Below the pieces are notes generated by a model. The model did not search any database and was not told where the DNA came from. It saw only the letters and a list, made by a program, of their open reading frames with translations. A program made the translations under genes and the position numbers. A stretch of 64,000 nucleotides of DNA, taken from assembly GCA_910588825.1 (NCBI GenBank), contig CAJURF010000011.1, positions 1 to 64,000 on the forward strand, written 5' to 3'. Shown piece by piece: positions 45,031-53,295 of this stretch (positions are counted from its first letter, which is position 1; each line of letters opens with the position of its first letter). This DNA comes from an uncultured Lachnospiraceae bacterium (GTDB lineage: Bacteria; Bacillota; Clostridia; Lachnospirales; Lachnospiraceae).

Positions 45031-45064
45031 AAGGAGATAGCCGGGAGAACCGGGTATCTCCTTC
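45031..45064 (+). terminator. Terminator after the NlpC/P60 gene
   Basis: Arms AAGGAGATA-CCGG and CCGG-TATCTCCTT with a small loop, then TCTTAAT. Confidence 0.75.
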
Positions 45065-45069
45065 TTAAT

Positions 45070-45330
45070 GTGCGCCTAGCGGCGTACATATCCAACAGGT
45101 GTAAGTCTCGAGTCCGCCCGGTGGTGGGAAGGAAACGTGTGGTACCTAGTACACCATTTCATAGATACTCAAACACTAAGCACCCGCTATTTGCACCATT
45201 GCCGCGTTGGCTTCAATCGACGATGCCACCGCATCGCCTCATTCAGCCGTCTTGCACTGACACAAATATCAGGCACTTAGTATCCGAGTATCTACGAACC
45301 GGTGTACTAGCACACCGGCTCCTGCTTGAT
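45070..45330 (+). ncRNA. Structured non-coding element, possibly a group II intron relic
   Basis: It begins GTGCGCC and has ACAGGTGTAAGTC at 45095-45107, both reminiscent of group II intron 5' ends. From 45131-45180 and 45275-45322 two 50-base arms pair with few mismatches (CTAGTACACC, TAGATACTC and ACTAAG each meet their complements) around a 94-base apical part. No domain V (catalytic) sequence and no reverse transcriptase are seen. A reading frame spans it but looks spurious. GC content exceeds that of the flanks. An unknown structured RNA or a miniature mobile element are alternatives. The 45331-45520 rest holds the next promoter and leader. Confidence 0.4.
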
Positions 45331-45405
45331 CCCATAATTTTTCGGATTTCCAAATGAAAAATTACAGAAATATTACAAAAATATTGAGTTTTTATCATTT
45401 TACTC

Positions 45406-45434
45406 TTGAATTGCAAAAAGAACTGTGTTATGAT
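45406..45434 (+). promoter_or_regulatory. Promoter of the PcsB/CwlO-like gene
   Basis: TTGAAT (45406-45411), a 17-base spacer and TATGAT (45429-45434). The 80-base leader that follows can form CGTATGG/CCGTACG pairing, role unknown. Confidence 0.65.
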
Positions 45435-45520
45435 GTATCAAGAGTTAAATAAGGGCGTATGGTACTGATTGTCATAAAGCCGTACGAAAGGGAATAGAAA
45501 GAAACGAAGGGTGAAGTATC

Positions 45521-47020
45521 ATGAAGAAAAGATTGATATGTTATATGTTAGCACTTGTTGTTACTTTTTCTCAGGTAGTCAGTGTGGGAGCCACCAGAGA
45601 AGACCAGCTGCGTATTGAGCAGGAGGCCACCAACAACAGTCTGAATGAAGCCTATGCAGCAATTGACAGCCTGGAAGCCCAGAAGGAGGCTTTGAGCGCG
45701 GAGATTAATGAACTGGATCAGGAACTTGTAAATGTGATGGTCACAGTCAATGTACTGAAACAGGACATTGACAAGAAAGAGAAGGCCATTAAAGATACAA
45801 ATAAAGACCTGAAAAAAGCCAGGAAGGATAAGAACAAGCAGTATACATCCATGAAGAAAAGAATCCAGTACCTGTATGAAAAAGGCGGGGATTCGGCATG
45901 GTTCCAGATGCTGCTGGAGTCCAAGAACCTTTCTGACATGTTAAATAAAGCAGAGTATACCCAGAAGATGTATGATTATGACCGCAAGAGCCTGAAAAAA
46001 TTCGAGGATACGGTCAAAGATGTGAAAAAGCTGGGAGTACAGCTGGAGGCTGAGAAAGCTGAGCTGGTAGACATGGAAAAGGAAAAAGAAGCCCAGCAGG
46101 CATCCCTGGAAGCTCAGCTGTCAGAAAAACGGGCGGCTTCTGAGGATTACGAGGCACAAATCGCCACGGCACAGTCCCAGGCTGAAGAATATGCATATCT
46201 GTTGCAGCAGCAGACAGAGGAGATTGCCCGTTTGGAAGCAGAGCGTCTGGCAGCAGAAGAAGCGGCCAGGAAAGCGGCAGAGGAAGAAGCCAGGAGACAG
46301 GCTGAGGCAGAAGAAGCAGCGAGAAAGGCTGAGGAAGCCAGACTTGCACAGGAAGCGGAAGAAGCGGCCCAGCGTGCGGCGGCAGCTCAGAGTGCGCAGG
46401 AAGATACAGCTGATGACACCAGCGATGAGGACCTGGAAGGATTCGGCGGTGAAGATACCACAGAGGATGTGGTTGAATATGAGGAAGAAGTGCCTGCAGA
46501 TGACACATCTGCCGGTCTGGGTACAGATACAGGCGATACAGGATATACAGGCGATACAGGAGAGGCTGGTGATACCGGTACACAGCAGACGGACGAATAC
46601 GGCAATGTGATTGACGGGTCCAGCGGTACAGGAAGCAGTACAGCCCCAGTTGTCTCCGGCGGAGGAGCAGGCCAGGATGTGGTCAATTACGCATTGCAGT
46701 TTGTGGGAAACCCCTATGTATGGGGCGGGACAGACCCGGTCAATGGCGCAGACTGTTCCGGATTTGTACAGAGTGTATATGCTCACTTCGGAGTAGCTTT
46801 GAATCGTACCTCTGAAGCTCAGCAGGCCAATGGCTACAGTGTTCCTTATTCTCAGGCGCAGCCGGGAGATTTGATTTGTTATGGAAGCCATATCGCTATT
46901 TATATGGGAAATGGACAGATTGTACATGCGTCCAACAGTGCTCCCTATCCGGCGGGAGGTATTAAGGTAAGTGACAATGCAGCTTATCGGACAATTTTAG
47001 ATGTAAGAAGAGTAATTTAG
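45521..47020 (+). CDS. Secreted coiled-coil NlpC/P60 endopeptidase (PcsB/CwlO-like)
   Basis: A 499-residue wall hydrolase. The signal peptide (residues 1-24) is followed by a long coiled coil (about 27-290) ending in an Ala/Glu-rich run. An acidic linker with GDTGYTGDTGEAGDTG repeats comes next, then an NlpC/P60 domain with NPYVWGGTDPVNGADCSGFVQ (catalytic Cys), GSHIAIYMGNGQIVHAS (His) at the C-terminus. In Firmicutes such proteins are held inactive by the coiled coil and switched on by FtsEX at division or elongation sites. AAGGGTGA precedes the start. Confidence 0.95.
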   Translation: MKKRLICYMLALVVTFSQVVSVGATREDQLRIEQEATNNSLNEAYAAIDSLEAQKEALSAEINELDQELVNVMVTVNVLKQDIDKKEKAIKDTNKDLKKARKDKNKQYTSMKKRIQYLYEKGGDSAWFQMLLESKNLSDMLNKAEYTQKMYDYDRKSLKKFEDTVKDVKKLGVQLEAEKAELVDMEKEKEAQQASLEAQLSEKRAASEDYEAQIATAQSQAEEYAYLLQQQTEEIARLEAERLAAEEAARKAAEEEARRQAEAEEAARKAEEARLAQEAEEAAQRAAAAQSAQEDTADDTSDEDLEGFGGEDTTEDVVEYEEEVPADDTSAGLGTDTGDTGYTGDTGEAGDTGTQQTDEYGNVIDGSSGTGSSTAPVVSGGGAGQDVVNYALQFVGNPYVWGGTDPVNGADCSGFVQSVYAHFGVALNRTSEAQQANGYSVPYSQAQPGDLICYGSHIAIYMGNGQIVHASNSAPYPAGGIKVSDNAAYRTILDVRRVI

Positions 47021-47026
47021 ATAATC

Positions 47027-47065
47027 AGGCTGTTCTGAGAGCGGATGCTTTCAGGACAGCCTTTT
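47027..47065 (+). terminator. Terminator after the PcsB/CwlO-like gene
   Basis: Arms AGGCTGTTCTGA and TCAGGACAGCCT with a T-run. Confidence 0.9.
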
Positions 47066-47217
47066 GGGGGCTTATTGGAAATTGAGGGGCTTGTTGAAAA
47101 TTTTGGTATTTTATACATACTTACTTTGGTTGTGAAATATAGGCGTTTTGAAATCTTGTATTTGTGTCATATGAGAGAAAGGAGAAAGAGTTGTTTTGAA
47201 GGCTCTTGAGGTACGTG

Positions 47218-48606
47218 ATGAAAAAAGAAACTGGAGAAAAAACACACATGCAGAATCCGCTGGGAACCCAGCCCATCGGCAGATTGCTGCCCAAATTTGC
47301 AATTCCAGCGATTATCAGCATGCTGGTCAGCGCGCTTTACAACATTGTGGATCAGATTTTTATCGGGCAGGGGGTAGGCATGTATGGCAATGCGGCTACC
47401 AATGTGGCATTTCCCCTGACCACACTGGCAACTTCCCTGGGACTTCTTCTGGGGATCGGGGGCGCGTCCAACTTTAATCTGGAGATGGGGCGAGGAAATG
47501 CGGAAAAGGCCAGGAAGATTGCGGGCACAGCCTTTGGAAGCCAGCTGATTGCCGGAATCGCAGTCTGCATTCTTGTGCGGCTGTTTTTGAAACCTATGAT
47601 ACTGGCCTTTGGAGCTACGCCGGAGGTGCTGGATTATGCCATCACTTATGTGGGGATTACTTCCTTTGGCATGCCGTTTTATATTCTCACCATCGGTTCC
47701 AACCATATGGTACGCGCAGACGGAAGCCCCACTTACTCCATGATCTCCATGGTCAGCGGAGCGCTGGTGAATACGATTCTGGACCCTCTGTTTATTTTCC
47801 AGTTCCATATGGGCATTGCCGGGGCTGCATGGGCCACTGTCATTGGACAGGTTCTGTCAGCTGTCATGGTATTTTGTTACTGGCCCAGGTTTAAAACTGT
47901 TAAGCTCGGCATAAAAGATTTCATTCCCCAGGGAAGACACCTGGCATCCATTGCCGCCCTGGGAGCTGCTGCATGTTTTAACCAGCTGGCCATGATGGCC
48001 ACGCAGATCGTGATGAACAATATACTGCGCAGTTATGGGGCAGCTTCTGTGTATGGCAGCGATATACCCCTGGCCGTGGTGGGTATCGTGGCGAAGGTGA
48101 ATATGGTGTTTATGGCCATTGTGATTGGTATCGCCCAGGGTGCACAGCCTGTTTTTGGTTTTAACTACGGTGCAGAGCAATATCAGAGAGTGCGGACCAC
48201 TTACCGCTATGCCGGAGCGGCGGCTACGGTGGTAGCAATTGTGTCGTTTCTGGGATTCCAGATTTTTCCCCGGCAGATTACCAGTTTATTTGGATCTGGA
48301 GAGGAATTGTATTATCAATTTTCCATACAATATTTCAGGGTTTTTATGTTTTTTACCTTTTTAAACGGTATACAGCCCCTGACTGCGAACTTTTTTACAT
48401 CCATCGGAAAATCCACAAGGGGTATTCTGCTGTCCATGACCAGACAGCTGATTTTTTTAATTCCTCTGGTGGTAATATTTCCCATGTTTATGGGAATTGA
48501 TGGGGTGATTTATGCAGGGCCTGCAGCAGACGCGGCGGCGGGAATTCTGGCAATCTATATGGTTTGGCGGGAATTCAGACAAATGCCGCGGGAATCGGCG
48601 CAATGA
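47218..48606 (+). CDS. MATE family multidrug/metabolite exporter
   Basis: A 462-residue, 12-helix antiporter of the MATE family. The opening PIGRLLPKFAIPAIISMLVSALYNIVDQIFIGQGVG and TTLATSLGLLLGIGGASN are family hallmarks, and the second half repeats the fold (FNQLAMMATQIVMNN, GIAQGAQPVFGFNYGA). It exports cationic compounds using sodium or proton gradients; the substrate is unknown. The weak site GAGG fits ATG 47218; ATG 47248 is an alternative. Confidence 0.94.
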   Translation: MKKETGEKTHMQNPLGTQPIGRLLPKFAIPAIISMLVSALYNIVDQIFIGQGVGMYGNAATNVAFPLTTLATSLGLLLGIGGASNFNLEMGRGNAEKARKIAGTAFGSQLIAGIAVCILVRLFLKPMILAFGATPEVLDYAITYVGITSFGMPFYILTIGSNHMVRADGSPTYSMISMVSGALVNTILDPLFIFQFHMGIAGAAWATVIGQVLSAVMVFCYWPRFKTVKLGIKDFIPQGRHLASIAALGAAACFNQLAMMATQIVMNNILRSYGAASVYGSDIPLAVVGIVAKVNMVFMAIVIGIAQGAQPVFGFNYGAEQYQRVRTTYRYAGAAATVVAIVSFLGFQIFPRQITSLFGSGEELYYQFSIQYFRVFMFFTFLNGIQPLTANFFTSIGKSTRGILLSMTRQLIFLIPLVVIFPMFMGIDGVIYAGPAADAAAGILAIYMVWREFRQMPRESAQ

Positions 48607-48608
48607 TA

Positions 48609-48627
48609 ATTAAGATAAATTCTTAAT
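48609..48627. promoter_or_regulatory. Palindrome upstream of rubrerythrin
   Basis: ATTAAGA-TAAAT-TCTTAAT is a perfect 7-5-7 inverted repeat. Its size and AT character recall PerR/Fur boxes, but it does not match their consensus closely and lies some 50 bases before the likely -10, so it may instead be part of the MATE gene's end. Confidence 0.35.
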
Positions 48628-48690
48628 CATATTATGGAAAAAAACGGACATACTGTAAGAGACAAAGCATTTATATTGTATGATGAGAGT

Positions 48691-48727
48691 GCCAAAAGTC
48701 CACGTTTTACCTACAGAAACTTTTGGC
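48691..48727 (+). promoter_or_regulatory. 5' leader hairpin of the rubrerythrin mRNA
   Basis: GCCAAAAGT (48691-48699) and ACTTTTGGC (48719-48727) form a 9-pair stem. A TATGAT at 48679-48684 would place the transcript start at the foot of this stem, so the message may begin with a hairpin, a known stabilising arrangement. Confidence 0.45.
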
Positions 48728-48757
48728 GGGCTGATCATATCATACCAGGAGGTCAGT

Positions 48758-49363
48758 ATGTCAATTAAATTCTGTGACAGTGAAACTAGAGTAAATCTTA
48801 TGCGGGCGTTTGCCGGGGAAAGCCAGGCGAGAAACAGGTATGTATTCAGTGCGGATTTTTCAAAAAAAGAACACCTGCAGGTGATCGAGCAGGTGTTTCG
48901 TTTTACCGCAGCCCAGGAACAGCAGCATGCCAAGATATTTTACGACCATCTTCAGGAGCTGAATGGAAACACAATTGTCATTGACGCGGGGTATCCGGTG
49001 GATAACTACAAAGATGTGGATAAGCTGCTCCGGGCCGCTCAGCACAACGAATATGAAGAACACGACGACATATACAGTCATTTCGGAGAAGTGGCGGCCA
49101 CCGAGGGATTTGCCTCAGTGGCAGACTCTTTCCAGAGAATCGCCAAAATCGAGAAAATCCACGGTGACCGGTTTGGCCGTCTGGCACAGCTTCTGGAAGA
49201 TAAGAAATTATTCGTATCCGATGTGGAATCAGCCTGGATGTGCCTGAAATGCGGACATGTATACCAGGGTAACGAAGCGCCCAAAGTGTGCCCCGTCTGC
49301 CGCCATGACCAGGGATATTTCATCCGGATGGATCTGATGCCGGATCTGTCAGTGGTGCATTGA
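48758..49363 (+). CDS. Rubrerythrin
   Basis: A 201-residue non-haem iron peroxidase that removes hydrogen peroxide in anaerobes. The diiron domain has AFAGESQARNRY, EQQHAKIFYDHL and EVAATEGFASVADSF..IEKIHGDRF with the ligand Glu and His residues. The C-terminal rubredoxin-type site is CLKCGHVYQG and CPVCRHDQ. AGGAGG fixes ATG 48758; upstream in-frame codons fall in the leader hairpin. Confidence 0.96.
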   Translation: MSIKFCDSETRVNLMRAFAGESQARNRYVFSADFSKKEHLQVIEQVFRFTAAQEQQHAKIFYDHLQELNGNTIVIDAGYPVDNYKDVDKLLRAAQHNEYEEHDDIYSHFGEVAATEGFASVADSFQRIAKIEKIHGDRFGRLAQLLEDKKLFVSDVESAWMCLKCGHVYQGNEAPKVCPVCRHDQGYFIRMDLMPDLSVVH

Positions 49364-49390
49364 TCTGGGACTTTAACAGGACAATCTTTA

Positions 49391-49439
49391 CAGGGAACTA
49401 CGGCCAGCTGCAATCCGGCGCAGTTCCCTGCTATTTTTT
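49391..49439. terminator. Bidirectional terminator between rubrerythrin and CobW genes
   Basis: Arms CAGGGAACT and AGTTCCCTG with a 22-base loop and a T-run at 49433 onwards; it overlaps the last codons of the convergent CobW gene. Confidence 0.75.
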
Positions 49440-50369
49440 CTGCCTAGGAATGAAAGCCTCCATCACAGCCTTTTCATTCAAATCCTGTCCGATTACCAGG
49501 AACAGGCCCTTTTTCATGGAGACAGGCTTTATGTAAAAACCATCCAGGGAACAGTTGATCTCATACCAGTTCCCGGAAGTATCGGCAATATGTCCTTTCA
49601 CACGCAGAACAGTGCCGTATCCGGGGTCAGACAACAGGCTGCGCAGCCGGACTTCCAGATCCCCGGCATTTTCACACAGATTGGCCATCACCCTGGCGGT
49701 GAAGACACGGCCGTGCTGCATAAATTCCCGTTCATGCTCCAGTATCTGACAGCCGCAGGAGGCGAACGCGTCAAAATCCTCATCTGTAAACTCCTCCCAG
49801 TCTTTCCGGCATACATCGCCGCCCAAGACACGGGTGCCGCCGTGTTCCCGGATAATCTGATTCCATCTGGATATGGTTTCCTCCTGTACGCCGGCGTCGG
49901 CACTGCGTGTCTTACTCATGATCACCATTCCTGTACATAAAAGCTGGGAAAACATAATGTACTGAGCCTCAGACGAGAGCTTTTCGTCAAACCGGGCGTC
50001 TGCGATGGTGAGTATGCTCCCGATTTCACAACAGTCCTTCACCGGTTCCGTCAGCATGGTTTCAAAAAACTCATCCACATCATAAATACCCGAAGGTTCC
50101 ACAAGAATATGGTCATATCCGCTGGCAGCGGCATCCAGCAGCATATTCTGAAAGGCAATTTTGGCGGTGCAGCACATACAGCCTCCGGCAATCTGACTGA
50201 TGTCACAGTCTTCATCCTTCAGCATAACCGCGTCCACATTGACGCCGCCGAACTCATTTTCAACAATATTGATTCTCTGTCCTTTTCTCATGAAGTAATC
50301 CGCGTATCTGCGGATAAAAGTGGTCTTTCCTGCTCCCAGGAAACCGGTGATTAAATCTACTTTGACCAT
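49431..50369 (-). CDS. CobW/COG0523 family GTPase
   Basis: A G3E-class P-loop GTPase (312 residues) of the family that delivers metals or assists cobalamin enzymes. The P-loop is TGFLGAGKTTFIRR at 8-21, the metal-binding GGCMCC near 65 is intact, and VEPSGIYDV matches the Walker B/switch area. A C-terminal CobW_C-like domain follows. It starts 3 bases after the AraC-type gene, so both are one transcript. Metal or partner unknown; the corrinoid-type URO-D homologue across the divergent promoter is a candidate. Confidence 0.9.
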   Translation of the reverse strand: MVKVDLITGFLGAGKTTFIRRYADYFMRKGQRINIVENEFGGVNVDAVMLKDEDCDISQIAGGCMCCTAKIAFQNMLLDAAASGYDHILVEPSGIYDVDEFFETMLTEPVKDCCEIGSILTIADARFDEKLSSEAQYIMFSQLLCTGMVIMSKTRSADAGVQEETISRWNQIIREHGGTRVLGGDVCRKDWEEFTDEDFDAFASCGCQILEHEREFMQHGRVFTARVMANLCENAGDLEVRLRSLLSDPGYGTVLRVKGHIADTSGNWYEINCSLDGFYIKPVSMKKGLFLVIGQDLNEKAVMEAFIPRQKK

Positions 50370-50372
50370 GTG

Positions 50373-51347
50373 TCAGACCTCCTGTTTGTTTGATATTGCA
50401 GATTTTGATTTTTTAAAAAAGTTTGGCGGCTGCCCCATCAATTTTTTGAACAGCCGTGAGAAATAATTGGCATCCAGAATGCCCACTCTGGCGGCGGCAT
50501 CCGACACCAGCATTTTGCCAGATTGAAGATATTCCAGAGCCTTTACCACGCGCAGCCAGTTTAAATAGTCCAGGGGAGATAAACCGGTGGCTTCTTTGAA
50601 TACAGTGCGGAAATAGCTCTCTGACAGTGAGGACGCGTCTGCAATTTCTTTGACCGTCAGAGGCGATGAGTAATTGTTTTCCAGAAAAATCAGGGAGTTC
50701 AGAATTAACTGTTTTTTCTGGGCAAAAGGCGCAGGCGGTTTTTGAGGCATGCAAAAGCGGGTGCGCTTAAAAATGACGAGTATCATCTGTAAAGCCGCAG
50801 ATTTCATGTACTCAGATTCATATTGAAAATTAATATGTTCCTCATGGATGCGCATGAGCAGAGCCTCCACATCCATGGCAGCGGCAGGGTCCAGATGCAG
50901 AACCCCCTGCTTGGAGAGATTGTCCGTAACGACAGAAGACTTTGGCATTTTTTTTGAATCGGTGCGCAGGGAAATGGTCTCCAAAAGACTGTCCCATTGC
51001 TGTCTCACATCACTGAGGCCGGCTGGGACCGCAAGTTCCTGGAATGTTTCTCCGTGGACATATTCTGTGAGCTGCCCCAGCCGTTCCGGAAAGAAATAGC
51101 AGTTGGCAATACTGGTATTGGGATGAACCGTGTAGCCATGGGCCTCATGAGGCGGAATGATAAACACGTCGCCTACAATCAGAGGGGCTTCTACGCCGCG
51201 GAAACTATGGGTGCAGGTCCCCCGCGTAACCAGCGCGAATTCATAAAACCGATGCATGTGGGCCTCGATATGTGTCAGGGTATGATAAGTCTCAAAAGCC
51301 ACGGCAATGGATGAGGTATCCGAGGCGGGAAAATCATAATAAGTCAT
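50373..51347 (-). CDS. AraC family transcriptional regulator
   Basis: A 324-residue regulator. Its N-terminal cupin-like sensor (HMHRFYEFALVTRGTCTH, IPPHEAHGY) is followed by a C-terminal pair of helix-turn-helix units (TVKEIADASSLSESYFRTVFKEATGLSPLDYLN and AARVGILDANYFSRLFKK). AAGGAG places the start at ATG 51347; the longer frame would add 50 unconserved residues. It is divergent from the URO-D gene and probably controls both that gene and its own operon with the CobW GTPase. Confidence 0.92.
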   Translation of the reverse strand: MTYYDFPASDTSSIAVAFETYHTLTHIEAHMHRFYEFALVTRGTCTHSFRGVEAPLIVGDVFIIPPHEAHGYTVHPNTSIANCYFFPERLGQLTEYVHGETFQELAVPAGLSDVRQQWDSLLETISLRTDSKKMPKSSVVTDNLSKQGVLHLDPAAAMDVEALLMRIHEEHINFQYESEYMKSAALQMILVIFKRTRFCMPQKPPAPFAQKKQLILNSLIFLENNYSSPLTVKEIADASSLSESYFRTVFKEATGLSPLDYLNWLRVVKALEYLQSGKMLVSDAAARVGILDANYFSRLFKKLMGQPPNFFKKSKSAISNKQEV

Positions 51348-51405
51348 TGAGGCGTCTCCTTCATTCAATTCTAATTGTATTCCTTTTGAGCATAAAAGTA
51401 AAGTT

Positions 51406-51435
51406 ATAAAATCGAATTGTGCTAAAATAAAATCG
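51406..51435. promoter_or_regulatory. Direct repeat, candidate AraC-type operator
   Basis: ATAAAATCG occurs twice (51406-51414 and 51427-51435), 21 bases apart, which is two helical turns on one face. This is the layout of AraC-family sites. It lies in the divergent gap between the regulator and the URO-D-like gene. Confidence 0.5.
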
Positions 51436-51548
51436 TTTTCTTCTTCTATCCCAGGTCTGTCAGGAGTTACAATACGAGTATCAAAGGCACACCACAAACA
51501 AGAACAGGAAAAACGCGGGAAAGCAGGAGCGTGCAGAGGAGGAAAAAG

Positions 51549-52868
51549 ATGAGAATTGATAAAGGATATTGGGGAAACTGGATCACAGAGGGCTGGCCAT
51601 TAGAGGAAGTAAGAATTTCAGAGAAAGATAAAGGGATTTTGCAGGAGCTGGCAAAAAAATTCCGCTCCCTGTGTGAGCGGCCCTGCGAGGCGGAAAAAAT
51701 CAGACTCTGGAAGGACCACAATGACTTAAAAGAAACCAGGCCGCTTCTGCTGGTGGACATGGAAAACGGATGGAATGAGGCGGTGAGATTTGACAGGGAT
51801 ATCCAGTGTGAGGGGTATATGGCGCAGGATTGGGAAATGTGGTTCCGGAAAGAAATCTTCTGGGCAGAGAAACTCCAGGACGACAAACCCCTGACTTCGG
51901 TATTTTACCTGCCTCACAGAGCAGTGAATACAGAATGGGGAATCGGGGAAAACAAAGTGGAAATCTGTGAGGATGACAAGAACAAAGCATATTCCTGGAC
52001 AGCCACAATGAAGGACATGGATGATGAGGAATTTGAAAAGCTGGATATGGAAAAGGCCATACAGGACCCGGTTGTGGTGGTAGACGAAAAAGCATCCGAA
52101 GCGGCCTTTACGCTGGCAAAAGAAATATTTGACGGCATTGTGGAAGTCAGAATGAGAACCTGGTGGTTCTGGTCCTCCCATATGGCGCTGGCGTATGCAA
52201 ATTTTCGGGGACTGGACGGTATGATGTATGACTTTTATGATTTCCCGGAAAAAGTACATGAGATCTTTGCTAAATTGACCAGCGGATATATAAAGAAGCT
52301 GCAATTTCTGGAAGCTAATCATCTGTTATATCAAAATACAGACAATACCTTCGTGGGGAGCGGGGGGCTGGGTCTCACAGACAGCCTTCACACAGACCGA
52401 AATCATGTAACCCTGAAAACCATGTGGGGGCTCTGTGAAGCACAGGAATGCGGCGACATTTCTCCGGAAATGTTCCATGAGTTTATTTACCCCTATCATA
52501 GACAGGTGGCAGAATTTTTCGGACTGACCTGTTACGCGTGCTGCGAGGGAATTGATGAAAAATGGGAATGGGTAAAGGAGCTGCCAAATCTGCGGAGAGT
52601 GTCCATATCCCAGTGGTCAGATATGGCAAAGATGTCCGATTATCTGAAAGGGGACTTCATTTACTCCTATAAGGCAAATTCCGCCCATGTGACAGTACCT
52701 GACATGAATGAAGCAGTCATCCGGGGAGAGCTGCGCCGGATGTTTGAAAAAACTCGTGAAAACCATGTGGAAGTGGTATTGAAAGACCTGCATAGCATCA
52801 GTAACAAACCGGAACAGGTTATCCGCTGGGTGCAGATAGCGAGAGAAGAATTGAATCGGGTTTATTAA
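51549..52868 (+). CDS. Uroporphyrinogen decarboxylase-like (URO-D fold) protein
   Basis: A 439-residue protein of the URO-D superfamily as judged by its C-terminal half (YDFPEKVHEIFAKLTSGYIKK, GLCEAQECGDISPEMFHEFIYPYHRQVAEFF, then CYACCEG and the MAKMSDYLKGDFIYSYKAN strand). It is longer than HemE and has a divergent N-terminus, so haem synthesis is unlikely. Relatives include corrinoid methyltransferases of the MtaA/MtbA kind, where Cys/His bind zinc; CYACCEG could supply such ligands. No corrinoid protein gene is adjacent. AGAGGAGG precedes ATG 51549. Confidence 0.7.
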   Translation: MRIDKGYWGNWITEGWPLEEVRISEKDKGILQELAKKFRSLCERPCEAEKIRLWKDHNDLKETRPLLLVDMENGWNEAVRFDRDIQCEGYMAQDWEMWFRKEIFWAEKLQDDKPLTSVFYLPHRAVNTEWGIGENKVEICEDDKNKAYSWTATMKDMDDEEFEKLDMEKAIQDPVVVVDEKASEAAFTLAKEIFDGIVEVRMRTWWFWSSHMALAYANFRGLDGMMYDFYDFPEKVHEIFAKLTSGYIKKLQFLEANHLLYQNTDNTFVGSGGLGLTDSLHTDRNHVTLKTMWGLCEAQECGDISPEMFHEFIYPYHRQVAEFFGLTCYACCEGIDEKWEWVKELPNLRRVSISQWSDMAKMSDYLKGDFIYSYKANSAHVTVPDMNEAVIRGELRRMFEKTRENHVEVVLKDLHSISNKPEQVIRWVQIAREELNRVY

Positions 52869-52876
52869 TTGTTGCC

Positions 52877-52904
52877 GCCGCAGGGTCCGCCTCTGCGGCA
52901 TTTT
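52877..52904 (+). terminator. Terminator after the URO-D-like gene
   Basis: GCCGCAG and CTGCGGC arms followed by ATTTT. Confidence 0.8.
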
Positions 52905-53161
52905 CTGGTCTGCATTCCAGTTAAATTTAAAATTTATGGACAGTTCCTTAGGGTTAAAAAAGGTCTGAAGAACACAGAGATGTTTTGTGCAAAATATTAA
53001 TTGACAAAACACATGATCTGTGTAATAATTTATTCATCTATTATTTTCTATTAAAGTTCTTGTCAGATCTGACAAAAGAACCCTGTAGCGCATTATACAT
53101 GAATGTAAGTAACTGTATGAAAATAACCTATGCCATCTGCTTGTCTTTTTGTCTGACAGAG

Positions 53162-53210
53162 CCCGCCCCAAATCAGTTACATAGCCCGCTATGTGCCTGA
53201 TATTGGGCGG
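53162..53210. other. Nested hairpin in a gene-free gap
   Basis: CCGCCCCAAATCAG and CTGATATTGGGCGG pair (two mismatches) and enclose a second hairpin ACATAG-CCCG-CTATGT. No T-run follows, so it is not a standard terminator. The rest of the 52905-53295 gap is AT-rich with no gene I can support. Confidence 0.5.
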
Positions 53211-53295
53211 ACACTCTCAAAGAAAAATCCGGTGTACCTGTCACAGGTTATTTACATATGTTCACTAAATAATTGAGAAACGGAGAGATGTGCTT

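Noticed and set aside
45070..45357. A 95-codon frame within the structured element
   Set aside because: Starts at the GTG of the element's end, has no ribosome site, and the underlying arms pair with each other, so the constraint is on structure.
45331..45520. c-di-AMP (ydaO) riboswitch before the PcsB/CwlO-like gene
   Set aside because: Such genes often carry one, but the leader after the promoter is only about 85 bases and lacks the ydaO core motifs.
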